Shown piece after piece: positions 1 through 17,995 of a DNA stretch of 33,812 bases. Source of the DNA: Chara braunii (Eukaryota > Streptophyta > Charophyceae > Charales > Characeae); contig BFEA01000033.1 of the NCBI GenBank assembly GCA_003427395.1, positions 1,215,609-1,249,420 on the forward strand, in the 5' to 3' direction. A program made the translations under genes and the position numbers. Each line of letters opens with the position of its first letter. Within the stretch, counting starts at the first letter, position 1. The notes beneath the pieces are model-generated. The model saw nothing but the letters and a program-made list of their open reading frames with translations. It did no database searches and was not told the origin of the DNA.

Positions 1-5377
<5,377 letters not shown>

Positions 5378-5415
5378 CTGTCTCTTATACACATCTAGAT
5401 GTGTATAAGAGACAG
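5378..5415. other. Nextera mate-pair junction adapter (non-biological)
   Basis: Two Tn5 mosaic ends back to back: CTGTCTCTTATACACATCT at 5378-5396 and its reverse complement AGATGTGTATAAGAGACAG at 5397-5415. This 38-bp palindrome is the circularisation junction used in Nextera mate-pair libraries. It translates to SYTHLDVYKRQ on both strands. Sequence on its two sides comes from the two ends of one long fragment and is not adjacent in the genome. Confidence 0.98.
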
Positions 5416-5666
5416 CCTGCGCACCTCCCTCCCCGCACGCCGCCACCCCTAGCCCGCATGCTCCTCCCCCGACTACCCCCCCCGACCTCGATCCCGCGCC
5501 CCTACCCCGACACCGACCGAGATGCCCTTCCCCCAACATTCCTTCCCCCCCTACGCAACTTCCCCCACTCTTCCCCTCCCTCCTCCCCCCTCTTTAACCA
5601 ATCAATCATAGATAGGATCACTTCGACCTCGCTTCACTTCATTAGCCAATTATTCCTTTTTTTTTA

Positions 5667-5714
<48 letters not shown>

Positions 5715-6553
5715 TTATTCAAATTCTTGTAAATTCGCAAATACTTCATTTCTCAGCATTTCTTTTTCACAAATATTTTCTTTTTCGAAATTTTCGTACG
5801 TCGAATTAATCATTTTTTTTCTCGGCATTTCTTCTTCAAAATTAAAAAAAAAAACTAATTTTAATGAATTCTTTTTCAAAATCCTTGTAATTCGAATTAG
5901 TTAAATTATTTTTCAACATTTTTTTTTCGAAAACATTTCTAATTAATTCTTTTTCAAAAATTTTCAAACTACTTATTTCTTCCTCGAACTTCAAAAATAA
6001 TTCTAATTAATTATCATTCAAAACTATTTTAGAATTAATTCTTTTCGTTCGAATTAGCTACTTCTGTTCCAAAAATTTTTAAAATACGTTAGAAATTAGA
6101 ATTAATTAAATTCTTTTTCGATATTTCTTTTGGAAATTAAAAAATAATTCTAATTAATTATTTTTCCCATTCATAAAATTCCTTTTTGCAATTTTTCTTG
6201 AAATTCAAAAAATTCTTTTTCGCAATTCTTTTTCGAATTTTTTTTCTTGTTCAGAAGTACTTCCTTTTTTTTCCTGAAGTCCTTAATTAATTGCGACTAA
6301 ACTCGATTAATTCACGACTGAATTAATCTCTTTTACTCGGAATTAATCACCCCTTGTCAAAATTATAAAATTTTACCCCGAATGTAAATCCGAATAAATT
6401 TCGTCGGAACTTATTTTTCTCGAAATGAATTATTATTTTTCTTCATTTCGAAATTCCTAAAAATTTTGCTTTCGTATTTTCTTGAAAAATGCACCCACGA
6501 ATCAGTTTCGAATAAATTAAAGTTACTTTACGCTCTATTCTTGTAAATAGGAA
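5416..6553. other. C-rich then AT-rich, G-poor leader; no gene seen
   Basis: 5416-5600 is dominated by C and T. 5665-5713 is a (TTA)n microsatellite. 5720-6540 is strongly AT-rich with G almost confined to TCGAA contexts, and is made of degenerate repeats of a TTCTTTTTCAAAATTAATT-like unit. It directly precedes the gag frame and could be the untranslated leader of that element; no 5' LTR or primer-binding site was identified. Confidence 0.6.
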
Positions 6554-7877
6554 TTGTCCCCCCCCCCATCTCCACATGCCACAACGCCAAACCAAAAACT
6601 CCCAACGCGCCGCTGCCGCTGCCGCTGCTACAAAGATGAAAGGAAAAAATCGTTGTTTAACTCCACCGCTGCTGCGGCATCCTCCACATCCGTTCCGGCC
6701 GCGTCCTCCACCCCCTCTTCCCCCGACATGACCGCGTCCTCCATCAACATGTTTGACATCCGCACCGACTCGATCGATAGCATCGCCCGCAACCTCGCAG
6801 GCGAACAACCACCACCAAACACCGCCACCCCCGACCTCTCCACCATCCTCCATGCACTCAAAACCTTCCAAACCTCCGTCACCATGTCGTCCATAAAGGA
6901 CACCATGTCGTCCATATCCGTCCGTGCCACCACGCTCAAAGGGGACAACCCCTCCATCATCGTCGTCACCACGACCGCACCTCCCTCCTCCACAACGCAA
7001 ACCACTCCCTCCTCCACAGCCGCCTCCAGCAACAACCCCCCACCGACCTCCTCCACTCCTACCACCCCTACCACCACATCCACCAACCCTTCAACCTCCA
7101 CCACCGTTTCGCTCCCCCCACTGGCTCCCCATTGCCACCTCCCGCCTCCTCGGCAATGCCGCCAAAGGAGGACAACGTCTCTCCTTCCTCCAATGGAACA
7201 ACCTTCTCACTGCCACCTTTCGCCCCCAGAAAACCATTGATGACTACCTTGAACAATTCTGCCACCTCCACCAGACCAGTCCCACGGACCACTTCGTCCA
7301 ATATGTCCGCTCCCTCCGCCACCACCTCCCAACCACCGTCCTTCCCGACTTTGCGTTCATCTCCCGCATCAAACGAGTATGCCACAAAGACCTTGCAACC
7401 GCCCTCACCCACGAACCCGACATGCCCCTTGCTGACCTCCTCTCTCGCATGGTTCACCACGATCGACTCCTCCACCCCCATCACCAATCCGCGCCCGCTC
7501 CCTCCCGGCCCCTCTTTTTCCATAACGACACCACTCCACCCACCTCCGATGACGACTTCAACACTACCTCTCTCGACCCCTCCCAATTCACCATTGAGGA
7601 CCTCCAAATTGCCCACCTTATGCGAACGGAACGCCAAGATCGTGCCTCCTGACCGCCTTCTACCTCTCCACCCCGTCGTCTCCAAAAACTCACACTCGCA
7701 GAATGCATATACCTCCAAGAACGCAACAGGTGTTTTCGTTGTCGCCAGTTAGGTCATCAACAAACCAACTGCCCCAACGCTAGCCGCTTTACTCGACCGG
7801 CCCCTCGCTCCACGGGACCCGGGCCTTCTACTCCCACTTCTTCCTCCACCGCGACAGTCGGGCCCTCCCCCACTTGA
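6554..7877 (+). pseudogene. LTR-retrotransposon gag with CCHC zinc knuckle, broken
   Basis: An N-terminal low-complexity part is open in one frame to 7240 (Ser/Thr/Pro-rich). The capsid-like core is in another frame (about 7050-7652) with the gag-type stretch LQWNNLLTATF followed by TIDDYLEQFCHLHQ and FVQYVRSLRHHLP. An in-frame TGA at 7650-7652 interrupts it. The same frame then stays open to a TGA at 7875-7877 and carries a zinc knuckle CFRCRQLGHQQTNC (7731-7772, C-X2-C-X4-H-X4-C), the nucleic-acid-binding motif of gag nucleocapsid. The frame change near 7000-7100 and the single stop mark it as a decayed copy. No protease, reverse transcriptase, RNase H or integrase follows before the polypurine tract at 9141. 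The coding strand is unusually C-rich. Confidence 0.75.
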
Positions 7878-9140
7878 ACACTGTCCCCCTGTCTCTTGCA
7901 ATCCTCCCCAAGCATAGACCACCTGTCTGTCGGCTCTCCCATCGGTGACGATCTCTCCTCCACCGGTGGCTCACTTGGCATCGACTATCCATCTGCCTAC
8001 CCCCCCTCCGGTGACACACATCCCATCGGATGACCCCCGGGCGACACAGTCTACTCTGCCTACCCCCCTCCCGACGACGTCTGTTATCCCGTCAGTTGAG
8101 CATCCCACTGGCACCCGCTCTTCTACTCTCAACCTTAAACCCCTGTATAAACCCCGCTACAACCTTGCAACCCCGCTCTACACACACCCTTGAACCCAGT
8201 CCACCCTCCCCTTGACCCTGATTCCTGATGTCTGATCTGCCCTTGCCCTCGCCTAGCCTTGTCCCATCTGTCCTCTCCACTACCTTGTCTCTCTTGTCCA
8301 ATGCTTGTGAACATGCGTGACGCCCGATAAAGGATCTAATGGCAAGCGCACGAGGACGATGGCCTGCTGCCTCACTGTTCATGGAGATTATGCAGCTGGT
8401 TTTGCCACCATGTTGTTTCATCGGCCGGCATCCCGACTCGCGGACTTACTGGAGCAGCAACTTGTGACATGGATCTTTGCATCAGTCTGCGACTTCCTTG
8501 CTTCCAGATCAGACCTCATTGCAGTTCGTATACTGAACGCACCCTAGCACTTGGACTTTGACACTTGAACTACTACTACGCTTCTTGGACNTCTACCTAT
8601 CGCAGCCGTTGAAGACCGCTTCCACCACCTACTCCAAAGACCTGATCAAGACCGCTGCATACCTCCTTTCAAGACACTTGGACACTTCGTTCCTACATGA
8701 AATTCTGCTTCCGACTCCTTCGGACACACCAGCCCTTGCATCTTGAACAAACATTTTCATTTTTATTTTTCCTGACTTTGACACCCCTGTAGAACATCAT
8801 TAGCAGATCCATGTTTCCCTAACCGTTGTTCCCCGTACCCACTAGAACATCAATAGAAATGCCCTGTTTTCTTGAACACCGTTTCCCTTAGCCGGTAGAA
8901 CATCAATAGAGTTCCTTGTTCCCTGCACTATGTATAGCCAATCATGCAGTTCCCTTAGTTCATCAGTAGGACAGCCCTGTTCACCGGTACCAAACCCTGT
9001 TCCCTCTTACTCCCGCAGTCCATGCCACCCACATTGTACCCGCCTTCCCTTTCGACTTGTTAACCAGTGCTCCGCCCTGTCCCATCCTTCACAGATTTCA
9101 GCATTGCTTCATGATTTTTGGCTGTTGGGGCGTTGCTTTC
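7878..9140 (+). other. 3' part of the gag-only retroelement, no pol domains
   Basis: C-rich Pro/Ser/Thr low complexity continues to about 8330. Short unrecognised open frames follow (for example 8317-8547 and 8558-8746). From 8789 there is a four-unit array with the core TAGAACATCAATAG, at 8790, 8843, 8896 and, more diverged, 8956 (period 53, 53, 60). I found no reverse transcriptase or integrase motif in any frame. Confidence 0.5.
8789..8975. repeat. ~53-bp degenerate tandem array
   Basis: The core TAGAACATC(A/T)(A/T)TAG followed by CCTGTTnnCTT-type text recurs at 8790, 8843, 8896 and weakly at 8956. Confidence 0.75.
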
Positions 9141-9156
9141 TAGAGGGAGGGGATAG
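9141..9156 (+). promoter_or_regulatory. Polypurine tract of the plus-strand LTR element
   Basis: TAGAGGGAGGGGATAG sits immediately before TGTTACGGACTCC. A purine run directly 5' of a TG-starting LTR is the plus-strand primer site of LTR retroelements. The last 11 bases with the LTR start (GGGGATAGTGT) match the tract of the minus-strand element at 12401-12415. Confidence 0.7.
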
Positions 9157-10143
9157 TGTTACGGACTCCGCCAGGACTCGATCCCTGGTCTATCTTTTTG
9201 CTGTTTTGGCTGCATCCCATTTACGGCCTGGCACCCTTTCTCCAAACCCCTCCTTCGGTACTGTAGGATTTTGGACAACTAGCGCCATGCTGCAATTCGG
9301 GCGCAACTTTCAAATACCGAATTTTTCAGTTCTGCCCTCAGGGTCTTTGCAGAAATGCCCCTACACTGGTTGCTCCTTCACCTGGCACAAAGCCGGCACC
9401 TCCGGGAGACCCTCGGGTGGGCAATAATGAATCGTCCGAGCCTTGCCTACCCTGAACCTGAGCAGGATGATTCGGGGTTTTGACAGTCCTGCTGGAACCC
9501 TACACTGGTTGCTCCTTCACCTGGCACAAAGCCGACACCTCCGAGAGACCCTCAGGTGGGCAATAACGAATCGCTGCACAAGCACCGGAGTCCTGCCCTC
9601 ACAGCCAGGAGCTCAGCCACCGGGTCATAGTCACAGCTCTAGGGGGGTCAGGCTCCAGTCTCCGGTGTGAGGCATCGACTCGGTGCGGGTCCATTTGTGC
9701 ATTAGCCAGGGACAGTGGCTACCGGAATGTCAACTTTGTCCCTTCGATTGTGGCAATCCTCCCCTGTTTGAGGACCTGATCTCGGTATTTCTGCATAATG
9801 TCTCTTGCGCCGAGCAGGTTCGCCTTGATCTGAAAACGGGTCCTCTTCCAATCCGTTCTATAATCACTCCTTTTTGTCCATTTGTTGGATTTCTGTTTTA
9901 TTCATTCAGGCCTCTACGGAGCCCAAAATGCAACCCAGCAATGATTTCAAACTGGGGCTGTTAAATGCCACCAGACCTCTGGGGAGACTGGTGTGAGGCA
10001 GTTGGAAGAGCAGTTAGGCACAGCCTCTCCACTTGCCGGTAAGCGCAGTTCCCAGTTAGTTGCAGAGGCGGAGGGCCATCTGGAAAGTTCTCAGACTGAG
10101 GTGCCCAGTCCCACCCAGGCAGCAATGTCTCCTTAAAGTAACA
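9157..10143 (+). mobile_element. Putative 3' LTR of the gag-only element (right end uncertain)
   Basis: Begins TGTTACGG right after the polypurine tract. GTAACA at 10138-10143 mirrors TGTTAC and would give a 987-bp LTR, but without a second LTR copy the end is a guess. Inside is a ~74-bp direct repeat (ACACTGGTTGCTCCTTCACC at 9363 and 9501, spacing 138). No protein is recognised. Confidence 0.4.
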
Positions 10144-11051
10144 AGAGAGGGTGTTGAAGCATTCCACACATTCATAGTTACGGTCTACCAGCGTCTGCTT
10201 TGCTTCACCACAAGCGGCCAGAGAGAAGCCACAGGCTAGCTGATCTGCTTGGTCACAGCCCTAGCTGAGCAAAGCAAGCTGGGCCTTGGGAGATCAGAGA
10301 AGAAGGACAGTGAGAACAGGCGGACTTACCTGGGAATGGCCAAATAGCACACACATGGTGGTCAGACTCTATGACATTCGTTAGGCGAGGGGAAAGTGGG
10401 CAGACTGAAGTGTGGCAAGAGAGAGAGTAGGTTGTATATAGGGAGTGAGTATGATGCAATCCTAATCGGCAATGCAAGTCCAAAGATCACAACGAAGGAA
10501 GTGATGCAATCACACCACGAACAACTCAATCACACAGCGAACAACTCAAATCAATAAGATGACAATGACAATGCAGCAAAATGACAACGTGGCAGCATAC
10601 CTCCATGGATATGGTGCCAGGTGAGTGGACTTCTCCACCTCACCTCTCACTTTCCTCTACCTCCTACAGCACTAGTCTCTTGCTCCTGTACGCTGCTCCT
10701 CTATCTCCAACAGGGATGGCCTGCTCAAGCGGGCAGACTGCTGGGACAAGAATGAAGTACCTACCAACTACTGGGCTGGCCGAACTCAAGTCGGCCTCCA
10801 CCTCGGCCATGCGATCTCAATGAGGAATGACACTCTAGACGTGCAAAAGTATGGCCAAAAAATACTCAGGCCTAGGCCAAGATTGCATGGCCTGGGTTTC
10901 CATACTGGTCCAGAACCTAACAAGCTGCATCGGCAGCAGAGCCTGGAAGAGTGAAAACGGCCTGACTCAAAAATGGGATCCATGCCCAGCCCCAAAACGA
11001 GTTGGGCCAGCAAACGTGCTGATGGCCTGAAAAAAGACAAAAACACCTGTG
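10144..11051. other. Unassigned region
   Basis: Non-coding in appearance. There is a TATATA-like site near 10435 and short repeats (GCGAACAACTCAA-type, 10515-10550). GGCCTGA/AGGCCTAGGCC short palindromes at 10865-11030 resemble in style those of the inverted repeat at 18000. No gene is recognised. Confidence 0.4.
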
Positions 11052-12400
11052 TGTTACGATCCTGGTCATTCCCAAAGAGCAAATTCACAATGAAAGACAA
11101 TGCCACCCAATTGCGAAAGAAATGAAAGCACTTGCAAAGAGATAGAAACCAAAGAAGAGAGAAGGAAGAAGAAGAAGAAGAAGATGTACACCAGCAAGAC
11201 CAATGACAAATCCCCCTTCTCTCTCCACCTTCCTCCTTCCTTTCGCAAATTTTATTATTCTTCCAATAATAATAATAATAATAACAACGAGTGGATGAAC
11301 CAGAATCAATATCCGAAGTTCCCTCTTACTGCTGACATCACAATAGGCCCACCATAGTTATGGCTTCCCCCCTTTTTCCACCTCTCACATGCCTATGCTA
11401 TGGCGGACTTCCCCCATGAGGGCTCTGCCCTGCTGTGCAAAGGACAACGCAAAGCAGCTATGTCGCTGCACTCCTGTCCAAAGGACAACCCAAAGCAGCT
11501 ATGCCGCTGCTGACTGAGCCGCCATGCCTGATTCTGCCTCGAGCTGCCTTGGTACGGCACCACCCCTATTGGGGCCTTCCAGATGCGGCACCCAACAAGG
11601 TGATGGAGATGGTGTCCACCATAGCCAGGTAGGAACCTCACCACTCTCCTCCTACGCCCCCTTCTTGCTCCTCCTAAGGCTGGGCTGCTCACCATAGCAA
11701 GGCTGAGCGCCCAGCTGCTCGTCACCTCCAGGCAGCGCTGCCCAAGTCCGGCGATTGGCTCCAGCAGCATGTCGCCAATCCTTGCATACCGCAAATGAAG
11801 ATGAGCTGCTTGCTCCTCCGGAAGATATAGCAGTCTACTGGCCTTTTGGGCGGTAACTTCCTAGGTCGAGCGGCCTCCCAGCAACTGGTACCTCCTCCCT
11901 TTCGGAGGGAAACATCATTCCAGGCTCCGCTATTGTCCGAACAGGCCCTAGACTCGAGCTACTTGGACTGGTACCAACCTACCTCTAACCTACTGCTACT
12001 CGGCCTCTAAAAATGCCGACTTTTTAATCTTCTTCTGCTCGGCCTCCAGTACCCGAGACTTCTACCACTACATGAGTGGTACCGGCCTACCTGCTACTTT
12101 AGTGTTTTTCCCGCTGCTCTAAGTGTCGTGGGCCTACCCCCCCTACTTGAGTGTTTTCCCCGCTGCAACCCTCAAAGTCATGGCCACAGATAAGTACCGG
12201 CCCTGCGGGGCCTTTCAACCAACAAGTACCCTTGCGGGTCACACACACACTCAGCCGACAAGCACTCAGACAGGCACGCACACACACACACAGACTTGGA
12301 AACCACAGCAGAATGCGGACATCTCAACAAGGCATTCATTCCAACGGCAAATCCCAGAAATCAGCAGTGTTCTCAGTTTGTGTTTTGGTGGGTCATTACA
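11052..12400 (-). mobile_element. LTR of the minus-strand Ty3/gypsy element (1,349 bp)
   Basis: On the minus strand it starts TGTAATGACCC at 12400, directly after the polypurine tract, and a matching end GGATCGTAACA falls at 11052, giving TGT...ACA termini. It holds a ~41-bp repeat (CAAAGGACAACSCAAAGCAG near 11438 and 11479) and a ~49-bp repeat (12094, 12143). The paired LTR is absent, so the boundary near 11052 rests on the terminal motif only. Confidence 0.55.
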
Positions 12401-12415
12401 CTATCCCCCTCTCAA
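12401..12415 (-). promoter_or_regulatory. Polypurine tract of the Ty3/gypsy element
   Basis: The minus strand reads TTGAGAGGGGGATAG just before TGTAATGACC. Its position after integrase and before the LTR fits plus-strand priming. Confidence 0.7.
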
Positions 12416-12604
12416 GAGCGAGGTCCCTTCGAGTGAGTAACTCATTCAGAGTCGGCACAAAATGCATCGTAGGCGAAGATCGGAAAGAGAAATTTAGTAA
12501 GACCGTGAGGAGTGAGTTTTGCAGAAAACTTAGCAGTCTGTCCATCAGCGATCTGTCGTTCATAAGCGTTAACAACTCGGGGAGCATTCTTTAGCAGCTT
12601 TTTT

Positions 12605-13720
12605 CGGTCGATCCAAAAGAACTAGTTCAACGGGTGATCGAGGAAGTGAACCTTGTGCTGTTTGTTCCTCCTTTTCCTTCATGGAAAACAATTTTGTCTA
12701 TCTCATGGCCGCCGTCGATAGGACGAGGTATCATAGGATCTCGGAAGGGAAAAGTCTCATCATCGATGTGTGGAAACAGTTTGGACGTGTGAAAGTCCGC
12801 ATATGTGCGCAGATGAGGAGGCATGTCAATCACATACGAAGGGCCAAAATCATCCCCAACCACCTTCAGAACCTGCCAAGGGCCATATTACAGTGGAATA
12901 AGCTTTCGTGATACGCCCTCTTCATCAGAAAACTCAGACATTTTGACACAGGCATAACTTCCTACTTCAAAGTTCCCTTCTTTGCGCGACTTGTTAGCAT
13001 GTTTAATCATGGCATGCTGACGCTCGTTCATTGCTGCAATAGCAGCTTTGAGCAAGCGTGCATACTTGGCATTGTAGCCAGGCATGTCGGGCAACAAACC
13101 AGGTGACCGTTCGCGGAACAGACAGGAAAGAGGATTGCGCAGCTGCCATCCGTATTGCAGCTGATTCGGTGTCATGCCAGTTGCGGAGTGAATGGAGTTG
13201 TTGTACAACCCCTTCACTTTGTGTAACTCCTTGTCCCATGTGTTCTGACCTGGAACAATTAACGCGCGAAGTAGTTGAAGGACAGTCTGGTTGATTTCCA
13301 AGGCCAATCCATTCGCTTCGGGGTGTCGACCAAAAGTCTTGTAGAGTTTAATGTCGTAGATCTGAGAAGTGAAGTCCCTCCAATCTTTACTAATGAATCT
13401 GGTGTCCCGATCACTCACAATAGTTTTCGGGTGGCCAAACAGCAAAATGTACTGCTGATGATATTCTTCGATCACAAGCTCAGTTGGGGCATAGGGAGGG
13501 AAAGGAATCAAATTCAAAATTTTGGAAAAATGATCCATGATGACCATGACTTGTGAATTTCCTCCCTCACTCACCTTTACCATGTCCGTGAAGTCAATGG
13601 AAATCGACTCACCGAGTCCATCAGGAATGGGAAGGGGTTTCAGCAGGCCATAAGGCTTATGCCTATGGACCTTGGTCCTTTGACAGACTTGACATTCAGC
13701 AACAACTTATAAGTTGATCC
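12605..13720 (-). pseudogene. Ty3/gypsy integrase with C-terminal domain, degenerate
   Basis: The core domain is open from about 13715 down to 12888. First aspartate is in VMVIMDHFSK, second in TIVSDRDTRF; the segment HPEANGLALEINQ corresponds to the family's HPxTDGQTERVN, but Glu aligns one residue late, with Leu at the catalytic position. A second frame (12863-12627) carries the integrase C-terminal domain, with SYVIDMPPHLRTYADFHTSK and a chromodomain-like HEIDKIVFHE; a further shift then follows. The zinc-binding CQVCQRTK half lies in this frame, while its HH half lies in the upstream frame, so a frameshift falls near 13705-13720. The element is probably a chromovirus-type Ty3/gypsy copy that can no longer move itself. 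Confidence 0.85.
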
Positions 13721-14464
13721 CTTCATTCCCGGCCAATCAAACTGCTGCAAAAGACGTCCATAAGTCTTCTCAAAGACAAAGTGTCCACTCCGACCATGTG
13801 CCAAATCCAAGAAATGAGTCCGGAGAGGTGCATGGTTGGGTACACACAAACAATCAAACTTCCCATACCGGCGGAATACAAGACCCTCACATTCATGAAA
13901 ATCAGGCTGACTGCTAGGGTCAGCCTTGAGCTGCTCAAGAATGGGACTAAGGTCCGGATCCTTGGCAGTGTGTTCGACCAGATCCTCCTTTAGTTTCCTT
14001 CGGAGGTCATACAAGCTCACAAGGCAAGTCAAAAACTCAGGATGGCAGGACAAGGCATCAACAACACGATTATAACAGCCTTTCTTGTGTTTCAGTTTGT
14101 AAACATTAATGTCATGCAACCAGCGGGTCAACGTCGGAGAGAGATCAGTTTGCATTTTAATCCACTGCAAGGTCTTATGATCTGAGTAGACCTTGAAGTA
14201 GCAACCCAAGAGGTAGTGCTTCCAATGTGTGAGCGCTTCTTGCACGACATAGAGCTCACGCGTATACGTGGTGTTAGCTACCTTGTGGTTGGGCATGCGT
14301 TTGCTATAATGCTCGAGCGGACGCAGGCCATCACCATCATCTTGTTGCAGCACTGCACCAATCCCATACTGGCTCGCGTCCATAGTAACTAAGAATGTGA
14401 GGTTGGGATCCGCAATGCGGAGCACAGGATGACTTACCAAAGCCTTTTTCAAGGCTTGGAACAC
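13640..14464 (-). pseudogene. Ty3/gypsy RNase H and integrase N-terminal zinc region
   Basis: Starts in the tether between reverse transcriptase and RNase H (FQALKKALVSHPVLRI). RNase H acidic motifs are in order: TMDASQYGIGAVLQQ, YTRELYVVQEAL, YSDHKTLQWI and VVDALSCHPEF, the D-E-D-D set of gypsy RNase H. The spacer and the LAHGRSGHFVFEKT histidine pair of the integrase HHCC finger follow, then the frame is lost. Upstream, reverse-transcriptase-like remnants (ATHPDQI-type thumb text) extend only to about 14650, with stops; the polymerase core, protease and gag are missing, so the copy is 5'-truncated. Confidence 0.88.
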
Positions 14465-14699
14465 AGTCTCGCATTTCTCATCATTTCCATTTTTGGGGGG
14501 CAGTTAAGAGTAGTCGCACACGGCCTGTAGTTTCCAATAGCCACCGCTTTGTCAGACGCATTTTCCAGCACACCGTTGATAGATACCAGAAAACGTGGTG
14601 CTTATCGAACGGCCCATCTCACAAATCGGCACAATCTGATCGGGATGGGTCGCGATGTTGTGTTACACCCGACCTAGGGTTACACCTCACCAGAAGAAC

Positions 14700-15399
14700 T
14701 TCAATCGCAGGTAATAGACATCTCGAGGACATGGCCCCATCCCCCTGAAAAAAGGGTTCGCAAAATAGTCGCGCCAGACCATTCACCAGTCTCCAGCATT
14801 GTGAATGTATTGGGAAAACAATGTGCCTCTGATATATTCAAGATGTTGGCATTTGACAAGTGACGCAGCCACACATTCGACTGAAAGGAACAGAAGACCC
14901 AAGCAGCACCATGAAAAAAGAGTCCCCGCATGGCACAGAAAGAAGCGATGGAAATTCCCACTCTGACAACCATGGACACATACCAGCCACACATTCGACT
15001 GAAGGGAACGGAAGACCCCAACAGCACTGCGAAAAAAGAGTCCCCGCACGATGCAAAAAGAAGCAATGGAAATTCTGAAGCTCCAACAACCACTGACACA
15101 CATACCTCACGACACTCAACGCAAAACAGATCACCCACTGACACACATACCCCACGGCACTCAATGCAAAACAGATCACATTGCATTGGCGGAGAATGAA
15201 GCACCGCCACGAGACAAAACATGTAGACAAGGAAAGACCAAAAAACAAAAAACGCAGCCAAAGAAGAGCAACACTTCTTTTTCAGCCCATATAGATCCAA
15301 TCGCCCAAACCACTGACTGACATCACACGTCTGAGAATAATTCCAGCTGTGACAGGCGGTCAGAAGTTTACATCGCACGTCTCACATTCGCGGATCCAA

Positions 15400-15400
<1 letters not shown>
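14700..15400. repeat. 118-bp and ~44-bp tandem duplications
   Basis: GCCACACATTCGACTGAAR starts copies at 14868 and 14986 (118-bp period, several substitutions). CACTGACACACATACC units follow at about 15090 and 15135. A 225-codon minus-strand open frame spans them (15378-14701), hydrophobic and Cys-rich with visible internal duplication; it probably results from the repeat and is not called a gene. Confidence 0.75.
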
Positions 15401-16529
<1,129 letters not shown>

Positions 16530-16967
16530 TCAGCAAGCACAAGGTCAACACGATGACCGGCCACAGAAACAGGGGGATAAGTTGGAGAAAAAGAAGAACT
16601 TTAGTCACATCTCTACCTGCAGCAGCAGACTCCCAAATAACAAAAGAATAACTGGAAAAGCAATGTTGTCACAGGGTCTGACAGAGGTAGAACTGTGTTC
16701 CACATGACTCCTTTTTGCAAATGACATGCATCCTTAAAATTCAGCAAAGAAAAGAAGAGAAGCCCCGACGTGCCACTGCATAGCAAATTAGAAACAAGCT
16801 CGCAGCTGAGAAAGCCCATGCCCAAGAATCAGAACAGTACTCCAACATGCGGTTAGCTTAAACCATGGACGGCATTGCCAAGAAAAAAAATCAAGCAAAC
16901 GAAAAAAGTGAAACGAGTCAAAAAGTGGACAGCAAAAACGATAGCAAAACCCGTGATCCCATGTCTC

Positions 16968-17120
16968 ACAGTTGACCACGCACTCAGAGCACTGGAAGAC
17001 CCCAAACTTCGCTAGCCCCCACAATTGACCACACACCCAGAGCACTGGAAGACCCCAAACTTCACTGGCCGGCACAATTGCCCACACACCCAGAGCACTG
17101 GAAGACCCAAACTTCACTGC
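16968..17120. repeat. 53-bp tandem repeat, three copies
   Basis: AGAGCACTGGAAGACCC recurs at 16986, 17039 and 17092, a regular 53-bp period, with flanking text (ACAATTGACCACACACCC) also conserved. Confidence 0.9.
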
Positions 17121-17146
17121 GCCCCCGCCAGCGACAGCAACTGATC

Positions 17147-17520
<374 letters not shown>

Positions 17521-17939
17521 TCAGCACATAAGAAACACCGGCCACCGATGTATGTCACAAGTCACACCACACAGGAAAACCTGGCCTTTGATGTTCGGCA
17601 CTGTTGCATACCGTAACGGTGCAGACCAGAACAAGAACCGACGTCTCTCACATAGTTCAAGATAGCGCAGCGGAAGGCTAATATACCAATGATCCGAACA
17701 ATCAAGGTTGCAATGCATACCAACAAACATACATCATCATCATTCCATGGTGTGAAGGGGCCTGGCGCTCACACAGGAAGAATGCGCCAGTCCCCAACCA
17801 TACACAGGCGAAGAGGAGGGGGGTTAGGCGAAGAAGACGGGAAGATGGAAATGTCGTCAACACCAAGTCTTCAGTACAGGTCCCAAATAATCCCTCGTCC
17901 AATGTCGAGTCTGAATCCAAATGTCGTCAAGTCCTAAAG

Positions 17940-17946
<7 letters not shown>

Positions 17947-17992
<46 letters not shown>
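17947..17992. repeat. (CT)n microsatellite
   Basis: 23 uninterrupted TC dinucleotides between blocks X and Y of the inverted repeat. Confidence 0.97.

Positions 17993-17995
<3 letters not shown>

Noticed and set aside
14701-15378. 225-codon hydrophobic, Cys-rich minus-strand open frame
   Set aside because: It is laid over 118-bp and 44-bp tandem repeats that keep it open; no domain is recognised and its internal repetition follows the DNA period.
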